In this document: positions 1 through 5,669 of the stretch, piece by piece
Layout: each line of letters begins with the position of its first letter
Numbering within the stretch: the stretch's first letter is position 1
DNA from: Rhodospirillales bacterium
GTDB taxonomy: Bacteria; Pseudomonadota; Alphaproteobacteria; Micavibrionales; UBA2020
Direction: 5' to 3'
Assembly (NCBI GenBank): GCA_023266795.1
Contig: JAHFPI010000032.1
Location: forward strand, 5,345 to 13,111
Length of the DNA: 7,767 bases
Translations under genes and position numbers: made by a program
Notes under the pieces: generated by a model
What the model was told of the DNA's origin: nothing
Database searches by the model: none
The model's input: only the letters and a program-made list of their open reading frames with translations

Positions 1-1387
1 CCGGTATGGAGGGGCCGTCATTATCGACATGGACGATTATTTTATCCCCCTGCATCAGTCCCGATACCGTTATCTGCCCTTCCGGCGAAAGAAAGGAAGC
101 GGCGTTCTCGATCAGGTTGTGCATGACCTGCCCAAGCTGGGCATCGTTGCCGGTTACATTGCACTTCCGTCCCTTCTCCAGTTTCAGGAACAACCGGCCC
201 TGCAAACCCAGACTGGCCGTTTCAACCTCGACAATATTTTGCAAAAGTTTTGCCAGATCAAAAGTGGTCTTTGGCGCGCGGTTAATTTCGGAATCCAGCC
301 GCGATGCCGTGGAAATATCGGTAATCAGCCGGTTCAGCCGGTTCACGTCGTCCCCGATGATAGCGAGCAGCTTTTTCTGCCGCTCCGGCTCCTTGACCAC
401 AGCGAAAGTTTCCACCGCGCTTTTCAGCGAGGCCAGCGGGTTTTTTATCTCATGAGCCACATCGGCGGCAAAACTCCCGATGGCATCGATCCGCTCCGCC
501 AGCGCCGCCGTCATATCGCGCAGCGCTTTCGACAGAACACCGATCTCGTCGCGCCGGTAGGAAAAATCCGGGATTACCTCCTTCAGCAATAGGCTCTGCT
601 CCGCCTTCTCCGCCGCCGCCGCCAGACGTAAAAGCGGTATGCCGATGGTTTCCGTGAGATATATCGACAGCAACAGCGTCGTCAGCAGCGCCCAGAGAAA
701 AAGTTTCAGCACCGTCAGTTGCACACCCCGCACCGCTTCCTCGATATTCTTTCCCGACTGCAGCACCATCACCCCGCCCAGCACATTCTTGAGGTTTTGC
801 ACCGGTATCGCCGCCGTCAGCAGGATATGCCCCTCTTCATCATGCCAGGCGGCGGCAGAATCCTCCCCGTTCAACGCCCCTATCATGCCGGGATAAGTTT
901 CCACACCGGCGAGGCGTTCGGGATATATCTGAAGATCCAGGCGCGTCGGCAGAAATTTCAGGGCCTGCTGGGCGAAATAAAAAATCTTTTTTCCGAACGG
1001 CCATGTGGCAAAGGGCGGATCCAGTTCCACGATCTCGATAGCCCCGCCCGGCCCCTGCAACTGGCCGCTGTCCAGCAGCAGCTGGCCGTTTTTATTGAAC
1101 AGGATCGTATGCAGCGGGTTTTGCTCGGCGAGTTTGCGCAGCATATGGCGCGACAGGTCCTCCGTCAGAACCGGCTCCCCCGCCAGCGTCTCGCGCACAC
1201 CGCCGCCGGCCAGCGCCGCCGCCAGCAGCTTTCCTTCCGCCCGCAGGGAATTCAGCTCCGCGTTGATCATCTCCCGTTCGTACTGGCCGGTGTAGAGAAG
1301 CCCGAACGCCAGAATCATCAGGGCGCCGATATTCACCGCCAGAATCCGCAGCGTGATCGGCGAAATATATTTCCTGTGCCTAATCAT
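1..1387 (-). CDS. chvG: Sensor histidine kinase ChvG (3' end beyond the window)
   Basis: Membrane histidine kinase that senses envelope or acid stress and phosphorylates ChvI. My own translation of the minus strand gives 462 residues, open to the window edge, starting at the ATG at 1387-1385. The order is: short basic N-terminus; TM1 at about 11-33; periplasmic sensor region 34-223; TM2 at about 224-245; HAMP-like linker 246-300; and the dimerisation helix with H-box FAADVAHEIKNPLASLKSAV, whose phospho-accepting His is H312. The ATPase domain follows, with N-box HNLIENAA (423-430) and the start of the G1 box, VDNDGPSIP (454-462), where the window ends. The H-box and the SPITLRIL opening match ChvG rather than a generic kinase. 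The start overlaps the chvI stop by 8 nt (ATGATTAG), so the two are probably translationally coupled. The remaining catalytic domain (about 80-120 residues by family length) is outside the window. Confidence 0.93.
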   Translation of the reverse strand, partial: MIRHRKYISPITLRILAVNIGALMILAFGLLYTGQYEREMINAELNSLRAEGKLLAAALAGGGVRETLAGEPVLTEDLSRHMLRKLAEQNPLHTILFNKNGQLLLDSGQLQGPGGAIEIVELDPPFATWPFGKKIFYFAQQALKFLPTRLDLQIYPERLAGVETYPGMIGALNGEDSAAAWHDEEGHILLTAAIPVQNLKNVLGGVMVLQSGKNIEEAVRGVQLTVLKLFLWALLTTLLLSIYLTETIGIPLLRLAAAAEKAEQSLLLKEVIPDFSYRRDEIGVLSKALRDMTAALAERIDAIGSFAADVAHEIKNPLASLKSAVETFAVVKEPERQKKLLAIIGDDVNRLNRLITDISTASRLDSEINRAPKTTFDLAKLLQNIVEVETASLGLQGRLFLKLEKGRKCNVTGNDAQLGQVMHNLIENAASFLSPEGQITVSGLMQGDKIIVHVDNDGPSIP

Positions 1388-2102
1388 TCTTGTAACGGTA
1401 GCCGATACCGTAGATCGTTTCGATGGGATTGAATTCGGGATCGACATCCCTGAACTTCTTGCGGATGCGCTTGATATGGCTGTCGACGGTCCGGTCCTCG
1501 ATGTCCAGCGTTTCTCCGTAAGCGAAGTTCATGAGCTGTTCGCGGGATTTCACATGCCCGGGATGATCCGCCAGCGCCTTGAGCAGCAAAAACTCCGTCA
1601 CCGTCATATCGACGGGGCGGCCTTTCCATGTGCATAAATGCCGCTGCCCGTCCAGCACAAGCGGGCCCAGCGTTGAGGCGCGTGACTCGGACTCCTGCGC
1701 CGGCGGCTGCCGCCGCAGTTCGTTGCGCCGCAGGATCGCGCGGATGCGCTCCATCAGCAGCCGCTGCGAAAACGGCTTGGTGATATAATCATCCGCGCCG
1801 AAACGCAGCCCCATCAGCTGGTCTATTTCATCGTCCCTGGACGTCAGGAACACCACCGGCATCGCCGATGTCTCGCGGATTTTTTTCAATACCTCCACAC
1901 CGTCCATGCGCGGCATCTTGATATCGAGCACGACCAGATCGACGGGATCCTTCAGCAGAGCCTTCAGCGCTGTCTCCCCGTCGCTATAAGTCGTCACGGC
2001 AAACCCGCCGGCCTCCAGCGCCATGGCGACAGATGTCAGGATGTTCCTGTCATCATCCACCAGTGCAATCCGCTGCTTTGTGTGAATGTTTTCACCGGCC
2101 AC
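1380..2102 (-). CDS. chvI: DNA-binding response regulator ChvI (OmpR/PhoB type)
   Basis: Cytoplasmic transcription factor, partner of ChvG, 240 residues. The receiver domain is about residues 11-128. It has the acidic pocket VDDD (15-18), the phospho-acceptor D60 in VVLDIKMPRMDG, T87 and K109 (TKPFSQRLL). A variable linker (129-147) leads to a winged-helix domain whose recognition helix lies in DRTVDSHIKRIRKKF (203-217), ending YGIGYRY. The IALVDDDRNILTSV opening and the TKPFSQRLL block are characteristic of alphaproteobacterial ChvI. The start is the GTG at 2102-2100. No ATG lies between it and the conserved domain, and a strong Shine-Dalgarno sits 7 nt upstream. The gene follows accD after 14 nt and overlaps chvG at its end. 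ChvI homologues control envelope, exopolysaccharide and acid-stress genes and are usually not beside accD, as far as I recall. Confidence 0.95.
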   Translation of the reverse strand: MAGENIHTKQRIALVDDDRNILTSVAMALEAGGFAVTTYSDGETALKALLKDPVDLVVLDIKMPRMDGVEVLKKIRETSAMPVVFLTSRDDEIDQLMGLRFGADDYITKPFSQRLLMERIRAILRRNELRRQPPAQESESRASTLGPLVLDGQRHLCTWKGRPVDMTVTEFLLLKALADHPGHVKSREQLMNFAYGETLDIEDRTVDSHIKRIRKKFRDVDPEFNPIETIYGIGYRYKND

Positions 2103-2109
2103 CGGTTAG

Positions 2110-2116
2110 CTCCCTC
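2110..2116 (-). promoter_or_regulatory. Ribosome-binding site of chvI beside the accD stop
   Basis: On the minus strand GAGGGAG occupies 2116-2110, directly after the accD TGA (2119-2117) and 7 nt before the GTG start of chvI. This strong Shine-Dalgarno decides the GTG start. It also means that ribosomes finishing accD are placed on the chvI site, so accD, chvI and chvG are probably one transcription unit. No room remains for a separate chvI promoter except inside accD. Confidence 0.75.
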
Positions 2117-3061
2117 TCAAGCCTTCGCTTTGTCTTTCTTGCCGCGCAAGGGAACAGCCTGTTTTGCGCCGGGGCGCGGGGTTTCCGCATCGCGTTGCGG
2201 GCCCGGCGCCACTTTTGGCCGCATCAATATCTGGATAATCGCCGCCAGTTGCCCGCGCAGCTCGCCGCGCGGCGTCACCATGTCCACCATGCCGTGATCC
2301 CGCAGGTATTCCGCAGTCTGGAAGCCGTCAGGCAGGCTTTCACGGATGGTCTCCTGAATGACGCGGGTGCCGGCAAAGCCGATCTGCGCCCCCGGCTCGG
2401 CAATATGAATGTCTCCCAGCATGGCAAAGGACGCGCTGACGCCGCCCGTCGTCGGATCGGTCAGAATAACGATATAGGGCAGGCGCGCCTCCTTGACCAG
2501 CTCCACCGCCACCACTGACCGGGGCATCTGCATCAGGGACAACGCCCCCTCCTGCATCCGCGCGCCGCCGGAAGATGGAACAACGATAAACGGCGCCTTA
2601 AGCATCACCGCCAGCCGCGCCGCCGTCAGCAGCCCGTCGCCCACCGCCGCCCCCATGGAGCCGCCCATAAAGCTGAAATCAAACGCCGCAACAACAGCCG
2701 TCTCACCGCCAATCGTGCCCTGCGCCACCGCAATCGCATCCTTGCGGCCTGTCTTGAGCTGCGCCTCTTTCAGCCGGTCGCCGTACCTTTTTTTATCCCT
2801 GAACTTCAGCGGATCGGCAATCGTCTTGGGCAAATCGATGACCTGATACTGCCCCTGATCGAACAGCATCTGTAGCCGCTCCGTCACCGCCATGCGCAGA
2901 TGGTGGCCGCAATGATGGCATACATTAAGATTCTTCTGCCGCTCCTGATGATGCAGCATCGTCTGGCATCCCGGGCACTTCTGCCACAGACTATCGGGGA
3001 CATCCTGTTTGGATATCAATGCCTTGATTTTGGGGCGAACGAAATTGGTAATCCAGCTCAT
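2117..3061 (-). CDS. accD: Acetyl-CoA carboxylase carboxyltransferase, beta subunit
   Basis: Beta subunit of the carboxyltransferase half of acetyl-CoA carboxylase. With AccA it moves the carboxyl group from biotin on AccB to acetyl-CoA, giving malonyl-CoA for fatty-acid synthesis in the cytoplasm. The protein is 314 residues, a normal length. A four-cysteine zinc finger (C29, C32, C48, C51) is followed by the crotonase-like domain, with FMGGSMGAAVG (131-141), SSGGARMQEG (163-172), TDPTTGGVSASFAMLGD (201-217) and FAGTRVI (229-235). The last 30 or so residues are a Pro/Lys/Arg-rich tail. The start ATG at 3061-3059 has only a weak Shine-Dalgarno (GCAGG very close to the ATG). Downstream lies chvI, not the folC often found after accD. 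Upstream, after 92 nt, is the second ankyrin gene. Confidence 0.98.
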   Translation of the reverse strand: MSWITNFVRPKIKALISKQDVPDSLWQKCPGCQTMLHHQERQKNLNVCHHCGHHLRMAVTERLQMLFDQGQYQVIDLPKTIADPLKFRDKKRYGDRLKEAQLKTGRKDAIAVAQGTIGGETAVVAAFDFSFMGGSMGAAVGDGLLTAARLAVMLKAPFIVVPSSGGARMQEGALSLMQMPRSVVAVELVKEARLPYIVILTDPTTGGVSASFAMLGDIHIAEPGAQIGFAGTRVIQETIRESLPDGFQTAEYLRDHGMVDMVTPRGELRGQLAAIIQILMRPKVAPGPQRDAETPRPGAKQAVPLRGKKDKAKA

Positions 3062-3079
3062 GCCTGCGCTTCATCCGTT

Positions 3080-3107
3080 GTTATGCCTATGGCAGATTCA
3101 GTATCAG
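3080..3107 (-). promoter_or_regulatory. Possible weak promoter for accD
   Basis: In the 92-nt gap before accD the minus strand has CTGATA (3107-3102), a 16-nt spacer and CATAAC (3085-3080), each matching the sigma-70 hexamers at 4 of 6 positions. The AT-rich part nearer the ankyrin gene (about 3126-3153) includes the palindrome TTACGTAA at 3139-3146. I see no convincing terminator after the ankyrin gene, so read-through from the ankyrin promoter into accD is equally possible. This is a weak call. Confidence 0.2.
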
Positions 3108-3153
3108 AGCGCAGCCCTGCCGTCATCCGATTTTAATTTTACGTAATATTTGA

Positions 3154-3546
3154 TTAATCCAGGGAAAACGCTTTTGGCATGGCAAGACGCTTCTTTTTCG
3201 ACCATTGCTCCAGCAGAACTGCCGCTTTGACCTTATGATGTTTCTGAGCCAGCATCGCAGCAGTCAAACCATCCCTGTTTTGCACATCGGGGTCAGCGCC
3301 TTTTTCCAGCAGCAGTTTTACTGCATCAACGTGTCCGAGCTGCGCCGCATGCATCAACGCCGTCCAGCCCCACATATCTTTCTGATCGGCTTTGTCGGGA
3401 TATTTGTCCAGAAATTTGGCGACAGCGGCGGTGTTCTCATGGAATACCGCGTAAAAGTACAAATCCATATCCCGCTGATAAGAAGTTGGAGAATTAAAAA
3501 AATCTTTCAGACCGTTCAATCGGTCAAACAGCCTGCTGCCGGACAT
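3154..3546 (-). CDS. Small ankyrin-repeat protein, second of a tandem pair
   Basis: Ankyrin-repeat protein of 130 residues, probably a cytoplasmic protein-binding module; partner unknown. A degenerate first repeat (about 26-57) is followed by a clear one (59-91, WTALMHAAQLGHVDAVKLLL) and a partial third (92-115). The end is a basic tail, WSKKKRLAMPKAFSLD. There is no signal peptide, membrane segment or enzyme domain. ATG at 3546-3544 is preceded by GGGG at 3556-3553, which lies in the last codons of the upstream ankyrin gene. The two genes are 3 nt apart and so almost certainly cotranscribed and coupled. It aligns with the upstream gene through the N-terminal FNS...QR segment, the first two repeats and the tail, so the two are probably duplicates. 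Ankyrin membership is certain; function is not inferable. Confidence 0.88.
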   Translation of the reverse strand: MSGSRLFDRLNGLKDFFNSPTSYQRDMDLYFYAVFHENTAAVAKFLDKYPDKADQKDMWGWTALMHAAQLGHVDAVKLLLEKGADPDVQNRDGLTAAMLAQKHHKVKAAVLLEQWSKKKRLAMPKAFSLD

Positions 3547-3549
3547 TTT

Positions 3550-4101
3550 TTACCCCGAAAATGCAAGAACCGCTTTGCGGGTTCCCGCTTTTTGCTGCGC
3601 GGAGCCAAGACGTTGTTTCTTTTCGGCTGCCTGGCGCTGCTGCTGTATTTTAGGCCAATTCTTCAGCAGGGCGATGATTTGTGTATAATCCGCGCGGTCA
3701 TTGCCGGAAATGTTTTGATTCCACTTGGCGAGTTTCATAGGCGTAACGTCGCCGCTGTTCACCCCCTGATAGAAAGCGCCGTGATCCAGCAGCGTTTTTA
3801 CCACATTCAAACGCCCGCACATGGCTGCATGGTGAAGCGCCGTCCGGTTAACCCCGTCCGTGGCATTAACGCTGACGCCGTGCTCCAGCAAAAAATTCAC
3901 AACATCTATCTGTCCGTCATGCGCTGCCCGCATCAGGGCTGTCCGGCCGACCTTGTCTTTTTTGTCGAGAGCATTTCTTCCGTATTTGTTCGTAAATTCG
4001 CTGACAGCGGCAAGATCTCCCTCGGCGGCAGCCCGGACGAAATCGTTCACCGCCCTTTGAGATGGTGTAAGGCTGGATGAGTTAAAGGATTGTTGTACCA
4101 T
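3550..4101 (-). CDS. Ankyrin-repeat protein, first of a tandem pair
   Basis: Ankyrin-repeat protein of 183 residues, probably cytoplasmic and protein-binding; partner unknown. After an N-terminal segment (FNSSSLTPSQR) comes a degenerate repeat (about 17-50). Two good repeats follow: 51-83, with GRTALMRAAHDGQIDVVNFL, and 85-117, with RTALHHAAMCGRLNVVKTLL. A diverged fourth covers 118-150, and the tail (151-183) is rich in Gln and Lys. No signal peptide or membrane segment is seen. The frame is open up to a TTG at 4146, but I chose the ATG at 4101-4099. It has GGGAGGG 9 nt upstream, while the TTG lies inside the promoter at 4134-4162. It is the first gene of a two-gene unit and has its own promoter with an overlapping inverted repeat. 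Confidence 0.9.
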   Translation of the reverse strand: MVQQSFNSSSLTPSQRAVNDFVRAAAEGDLAAVSEFTNKYGRNALDKKDKVGRTALMRAAHDGQIDVVNFLLEHGVSVNATDGVNRTALHHAAMCGRLNVVKTLLDHGAFYQGVNSGDVTPMKLAKWNQNISGNDRADYTQIIALLKNWPKIQQQRQAAEKKQRLGSAQQKAGTRKAVLAFSG

Positions 4102-4110
4102 GATGCCGAA

Positions 4111-4117
4111 CCCTCCC
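4111..4117 (-). promoter_or_regulatory. Ribosome-binding site of the first ankyrin gene
   Basis: The minus strand reads GGGAGGG at 4117-4111, 9 nt before the ATG at 4101. It lies in the short leader downstream of the -10 element and supports the ATG over the upstream in-frame TTG. Confidence 0.7.
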
Positions 4118-4132
4118 GTGCTAATTCTATAC

Positions 4133-4158
4133 CATAATACCAACAATCACGTATTATG
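4133..4158. promoter_or_regulatory. Perfect 8-bp inverted repeat overlapping the promoter (candidate operator)
   Basis: CATAATAC (4133-4140) and its exact reverse complement GTATTATG (4151-4158) are separated by 10 nt, with half-site centres 18 bp apart. One arm covers the -10 hexamer and the other overlaps two bases of the -35 hexamer. Two half-sites nearly two helical turns apart, spanning both promoter elements, suit a dimeric repressor. Because the arms partly coincide with promoter consensus bases, chance is possible. No regulator gene is adjacent. Confidence 0.5.
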
Positions 4159-4162
4159 TCAA
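4134..4162 (-). promoter_or_regulatory. Near-consensus sigma-70 promoter of the ankyrin pair
   Basis: On the minus strand TTGACA (4162-4157) is separated by exactly 17 nt from TATTAT (4139-4134), an 11 of 12 match to the housekeeping consensus. Initiation would fall near 4127, leaving a leader of about 26 nt before the ATG at 4101. The element begins 10 nt after the pyrF stop codon. I found no other promoter of this quality in the window, so the ankyrin pair may be strongly expressed when not repressed. Confidence 0.75.
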
Positions 4163-4172
4163 GAAAAACCGC

Positions 4173-4865
4173 CTAAACGGCCAGAATCTGCCGTGCTGCG
4201 GCTGACGGATCGGCAGATTCGGTGATGGGACGGCCAATCACCAGATAGTCGGCGCCAAGAGCAATGGCCTGCTCCGGCGTCAGGGTACGTTTCTGATCGT
4301 CCGCTGCTGCGGCGGCGGGACGGATGCCGGGAACAACCAGCAGAAAATCCCTGCCGAGATTTTTACGCAGCATTTCAATTTCACGCGGCGAGCAAACCAC
4401 ACCATCCACACCGGATTCCTGCGCCAGCCGCGCCAGCCGCAAAACCTGTCCGGCAACAGGAACGGATTGACCAACACTCGCCAGATCTTTTTCATCCAGA
4501 TGGGTCAGTACGGTCACCGCCAGAATTTTAGGCGGGCGCGAAACCGTGTGCACCACTTCGACAGCGGCGCGCATCATGGCCGAACCGCCTGCCGCATGAA
4601 CCGTCAAAAACTGCGGATTGGCTTCCAACGCAGAGCGCACCGCACCGGCTACCGTATTGGGAATGTCATGAAACTTGAGATCGAGAAAAAGTTCCGCTTT
4701 CCCGCTCATAACAGCGCGGATTTTTTCCACGCCTGCAAGCCCCTGCGCGGTAAAAAATTCCAACCCCAGCTTGAAATGCAGCGGCAGGCCGGAAAGCTGC
4801 CGCACCAGTTTCATCGCCTGTGCCGGATCCGCCGTATCAACAGCGCAGAAAATCCTCGGCGTCAT
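4173..4865 (-). CDS. pyrF: Orotidine 5'-phosphate decarboxylase
   Basis: Catalyses the last step of de novo pyrimidine synthesis, OMP to UMP plus CO2, in the cytoplasm. The protein is 230 residues, the usual length for the bacterial short form. The family signature LDLKFHDIPNT lies at 61-71, giving the catalytic D62, K64 and D67. Other expected residues are D10 (AVD), K32 (FKLG), the phosphate-binding loop VVPGIRP (177-183) and GRPIT (211-215, with R212). The start ATG (4865-4863) overlaps the stop of the RidA-family gene by 4 nt (ATGA) and has only a weak Shine-Dalgarno, so translation is probably coupled to that gene. The 3' end contains a perfect 10-bp inverted repeat. The next gene is the ankyrin pair, where many alphaproteobacteria have trpF. 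Confidence 0.97.
   Translation of the reverse strand: MTPRIFCAVDTADPAQAMKLVRQLSGLPLHFKLGLEFFTAQGLAGVEKIRAVMSGKAELFLDLKFHDIPNTVAGAVRSALEANPQFLTVHAAGGSAMMRAAVEVVHTVSRPPKILAVTVLTHLDEKDLASVGQSVPVAGQVLRLARLAQESGVDGVVCSPREIEMLRKNLGRDFLLVVPGIRPAAAAADDQKRTLTPEQAIALGADYLVIGRPITESADPSAAARQILAV
4184..4220. repeat. Perfect 10-bp inverted repeat in the 3' end of pyrF
   Basis: GAATCTGCCG (4184-4193) and CGGCAGATTC (4211-4220) are exact reverse complements around a 17-nt loop, all within the last codons of pyrF (coding ESADPSAAARQI). In the pyrF transcript this could form a stable stem, followed 14 nt later by GGTTTTTCTT (4170-4161), which overlaps the -35 region of the ankyrin promoter. It may slow or end transcription, or protect the 3' end. 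It is not a classical terminator because the U-run does not directly follow the stem. Confidence 0.55.
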
Positions 4866-5329
4866 GAAGCCACTTCAAATACGGCGTCAACTTCCACCGC
4901 TGCGCCGAAAGGCAGGGCCGCGACCCCCACCGCAAACCTCGCGTGGCGTCCGGCATCGCCCAGAACCGCGACGAGAAAATCCGAAGCGCCGTTCATCACT
5001 TTGGGATGGTCGAAAAATTCCGCCGTCGACGCGACAAACCCGCCCAGCTTCACGCAGCGCACCACCCGCCCCAGATCGCCGCCGAGCGCCCCGTTCACCT
5101 GCGCCAGAATATTCACGGCGCAAAGTTTGGCAGCCTCCTGCCCCTGTTCGACCGTCACACCCTTGCCGAGACAGCCCTTGACCATCACGCCATCTTTAGT
5201 TGGCAACTGGCCAGAGACGTATAATGTAGTGCCGGACAAAACAAAGGGCACGTAGTTGGACACAGGCGCTGCCGGTTGCGGCAGGATAATATTCAGTTCC
5301 TTCAGACGGTTTTGAATTTTTTGCGGCAT
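4862..5329 (-). CDS. RidA-family protein (YjgF/YER057c/UK114)
   Basis: Protein of 155 residues, one full RidA domain. Canonical RidA hydrolyses reactive enamine/imine intermediates released by pyridoxal-phosphate enzymes; other family members have different or unknown roles. Here LYVSGQLP (36-43) matches the family sheet. R131 in GRHARFAVGVAALP and E146 in AAVEVDAV are 15 residues apart, as are the substrate-binding Arg105 and Glu120 of E. coli RidA. The N-terminal extension and the GRHAR motif resemble the longer subgroup rather than canonical RidA, so imine deaminase activity is plausible but unproven. ATG at 5329-5327 has GAGGAG 7 nt upstream. The gene overlaps pyrF by 4 nt, so both are probably cotranscribed. 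I see no clear promoter directly in front. Confidence 0.93.
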   Translation of the reverse strand: MPQKIQNRLKELNIILPQPAAPVSNYVPFVLSGTTLYVSGQLPTKDGVMVKGCLGKGVTVEQGQEAAKLCAVNILAQVNGALGGDLGRVVRCVKLGGFVASTAEFFDHPKVMNGASDFLVAVLGDAGRHARFAVGVAALPFGAAVEVDAVFEVAS

Positions 5330-5336
5330 ATAAAAA

Positions 5337-5368
5337 CTCCTCTGCCCGCAGGCTAGAGAAGTTTCTCT
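5337..5368 (-). promoter_or_regulatory. Leader with two competing hairpins before the RidA-family gene
   Basis: In the minus-strand transcript AGAGAA (5368-5363) can pair with TTCTCT (5360-5355) across a 2-nt loop. The CTCT inside the second arm (5358-5355) can instead pair with AGAG (5343-5340), extended by GCC/GGC (5353-5351 with 5346-5344) around loop TGCG. The second fold covers part of the Shine-Dalgarno GAGGAG (5342-5337). The stems are short (about 6 and 7 bp, the second with a bulge), so a regulatory role is only a possibility. Confidence 0.2.
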
Positions 5369-5395
5369 TTAAAGCAAACCAATATTTTTAAGGAA

Positions 5396-5578
5396 TCATT
5401 CCTCCCGTGATGAACGAAACCCCGTTTTCCTGTCCACCGCCTCATATATCTCTCTTTCAGATGCCTGCACATGTGCATCGCGGAGATAAATCTCGTATCT
5501 CGGCTCGAACCTTCTGTCGGCTGCGCGGTTAAAAGCCCTGCGCGCCGCCGACCAGGCATCCTGACTGCCCTTATACAT
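5396..5578 (-). CDS. Small highly charged hypothetical protein
   Basis: Possible protein of 60 residues, not recognised. It is rich in Arg, Glu, Asp, Ala and Tyr, with no signal peptide, membrane segment, cysteine pair or zinc motif. The stretch YEIYLRDAHVQASEREIYEA looks helical and amphipathic. I chose the ATG at 5578-5576 because GGGAG (5591-5587) lies 8 nt upstream. A GTG three codons earlier would overlap that site. Neighbours are the NrdJ-like gene upstream (91 nt) and the RidA-family gene downstream (66 nt), all on the same strand. Third-position GC is only moderate, so coding bias gives little support. A second open frame on the same strand (5559-5353) overlaps it, but I see no comparable ribosome-binding site for that one. 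Confidence 0.5.
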   Translation of the reverse strand: MYKGSQDAWSAARRAFNRAADRRFEPRYEIYLRDAHVQASEREIYEAVDRKTGFRSSREE

Positions 5579-5609
5579 GTCTGACACTCCCAGAGTCGTC
5601 GTTAAGGCG

Positions 5610-5639
5610 ATAATTACCAGTGTGACTCTTAAGTGTTAA
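5610..5639 (-). promoter_or_regulatory. Possible promoter of the small gene and the RidA-pyrF unit
   Basis: In the 91-nt gap the minus strand has TTAACA (5639-5634), 5 of 6 to the -35 consensus, then 18 nt and AATTAT (5615-5610), 4 of 6 to the -10. Initiation near 5603 would leave a leader of about 25 nt before the ATG at 5578. Spacing and the -10 match are imperfect. No clear terminator follows the NrdJ-like stop, so read-through remains possible. Confidence 0.3.
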
Positions 5640-5669
5640 TTTTTCATATATTGTAGGATAGTTTTATCT

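Noticed and set aside
29..1432. Plus-strand open frames opposite chvG (29-592 and 719-1432)
   Set aside because: The minus strand codes for an unmistakable histidine kinase through the whole stretch; these frames are shadows.
3139..3146. TTACGTAA palindrome in the gap before accD as an operator
   Set aside because: An 8-bp AT-rich palindrome alone, not aligned with a convincing promoter, is too likely by chance.
3205..4080. Plus-strand open frame of 291 codons across both ankyrin genes
   Set aside because: It lies antisense to two genes with clear ankyrin repeats, and its product has no domain.
4102..4146. TTG at 4146 as the start of the first ankyrin gene, adding 15 residues
   Set aside because: The TTG lies between the -35 and -10 hexamers of the promoter and could not be in the transcript made from it. 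The ATG at 4101 has a strong ribosome-binding site.
4161..4183. Rho-independent terminator right after pyrF (GCC-GTTTA-GGC followed by GGTTTTTCTT)
   Set aside because: The stem next to the T-run is only about 3 bp. The strong stem lies 14 nt earlier inside pyrF, so it is reported as an inverted repeat, not a terminator.
4467..5255. Plus-strand open frame opposite pyrF and the RidA-family gene
   Set aside because: Low-complexity Arg/Pro/Thr product, antisense to two well-supported genes.
5353..5559. 68-codon minus-strand frame overlapping the 60-residue gene
   Set aside because: No good Shine-Dalgarno was seen at its ATG. The product is basic and featureless, and it runs into the leader of the next gene.
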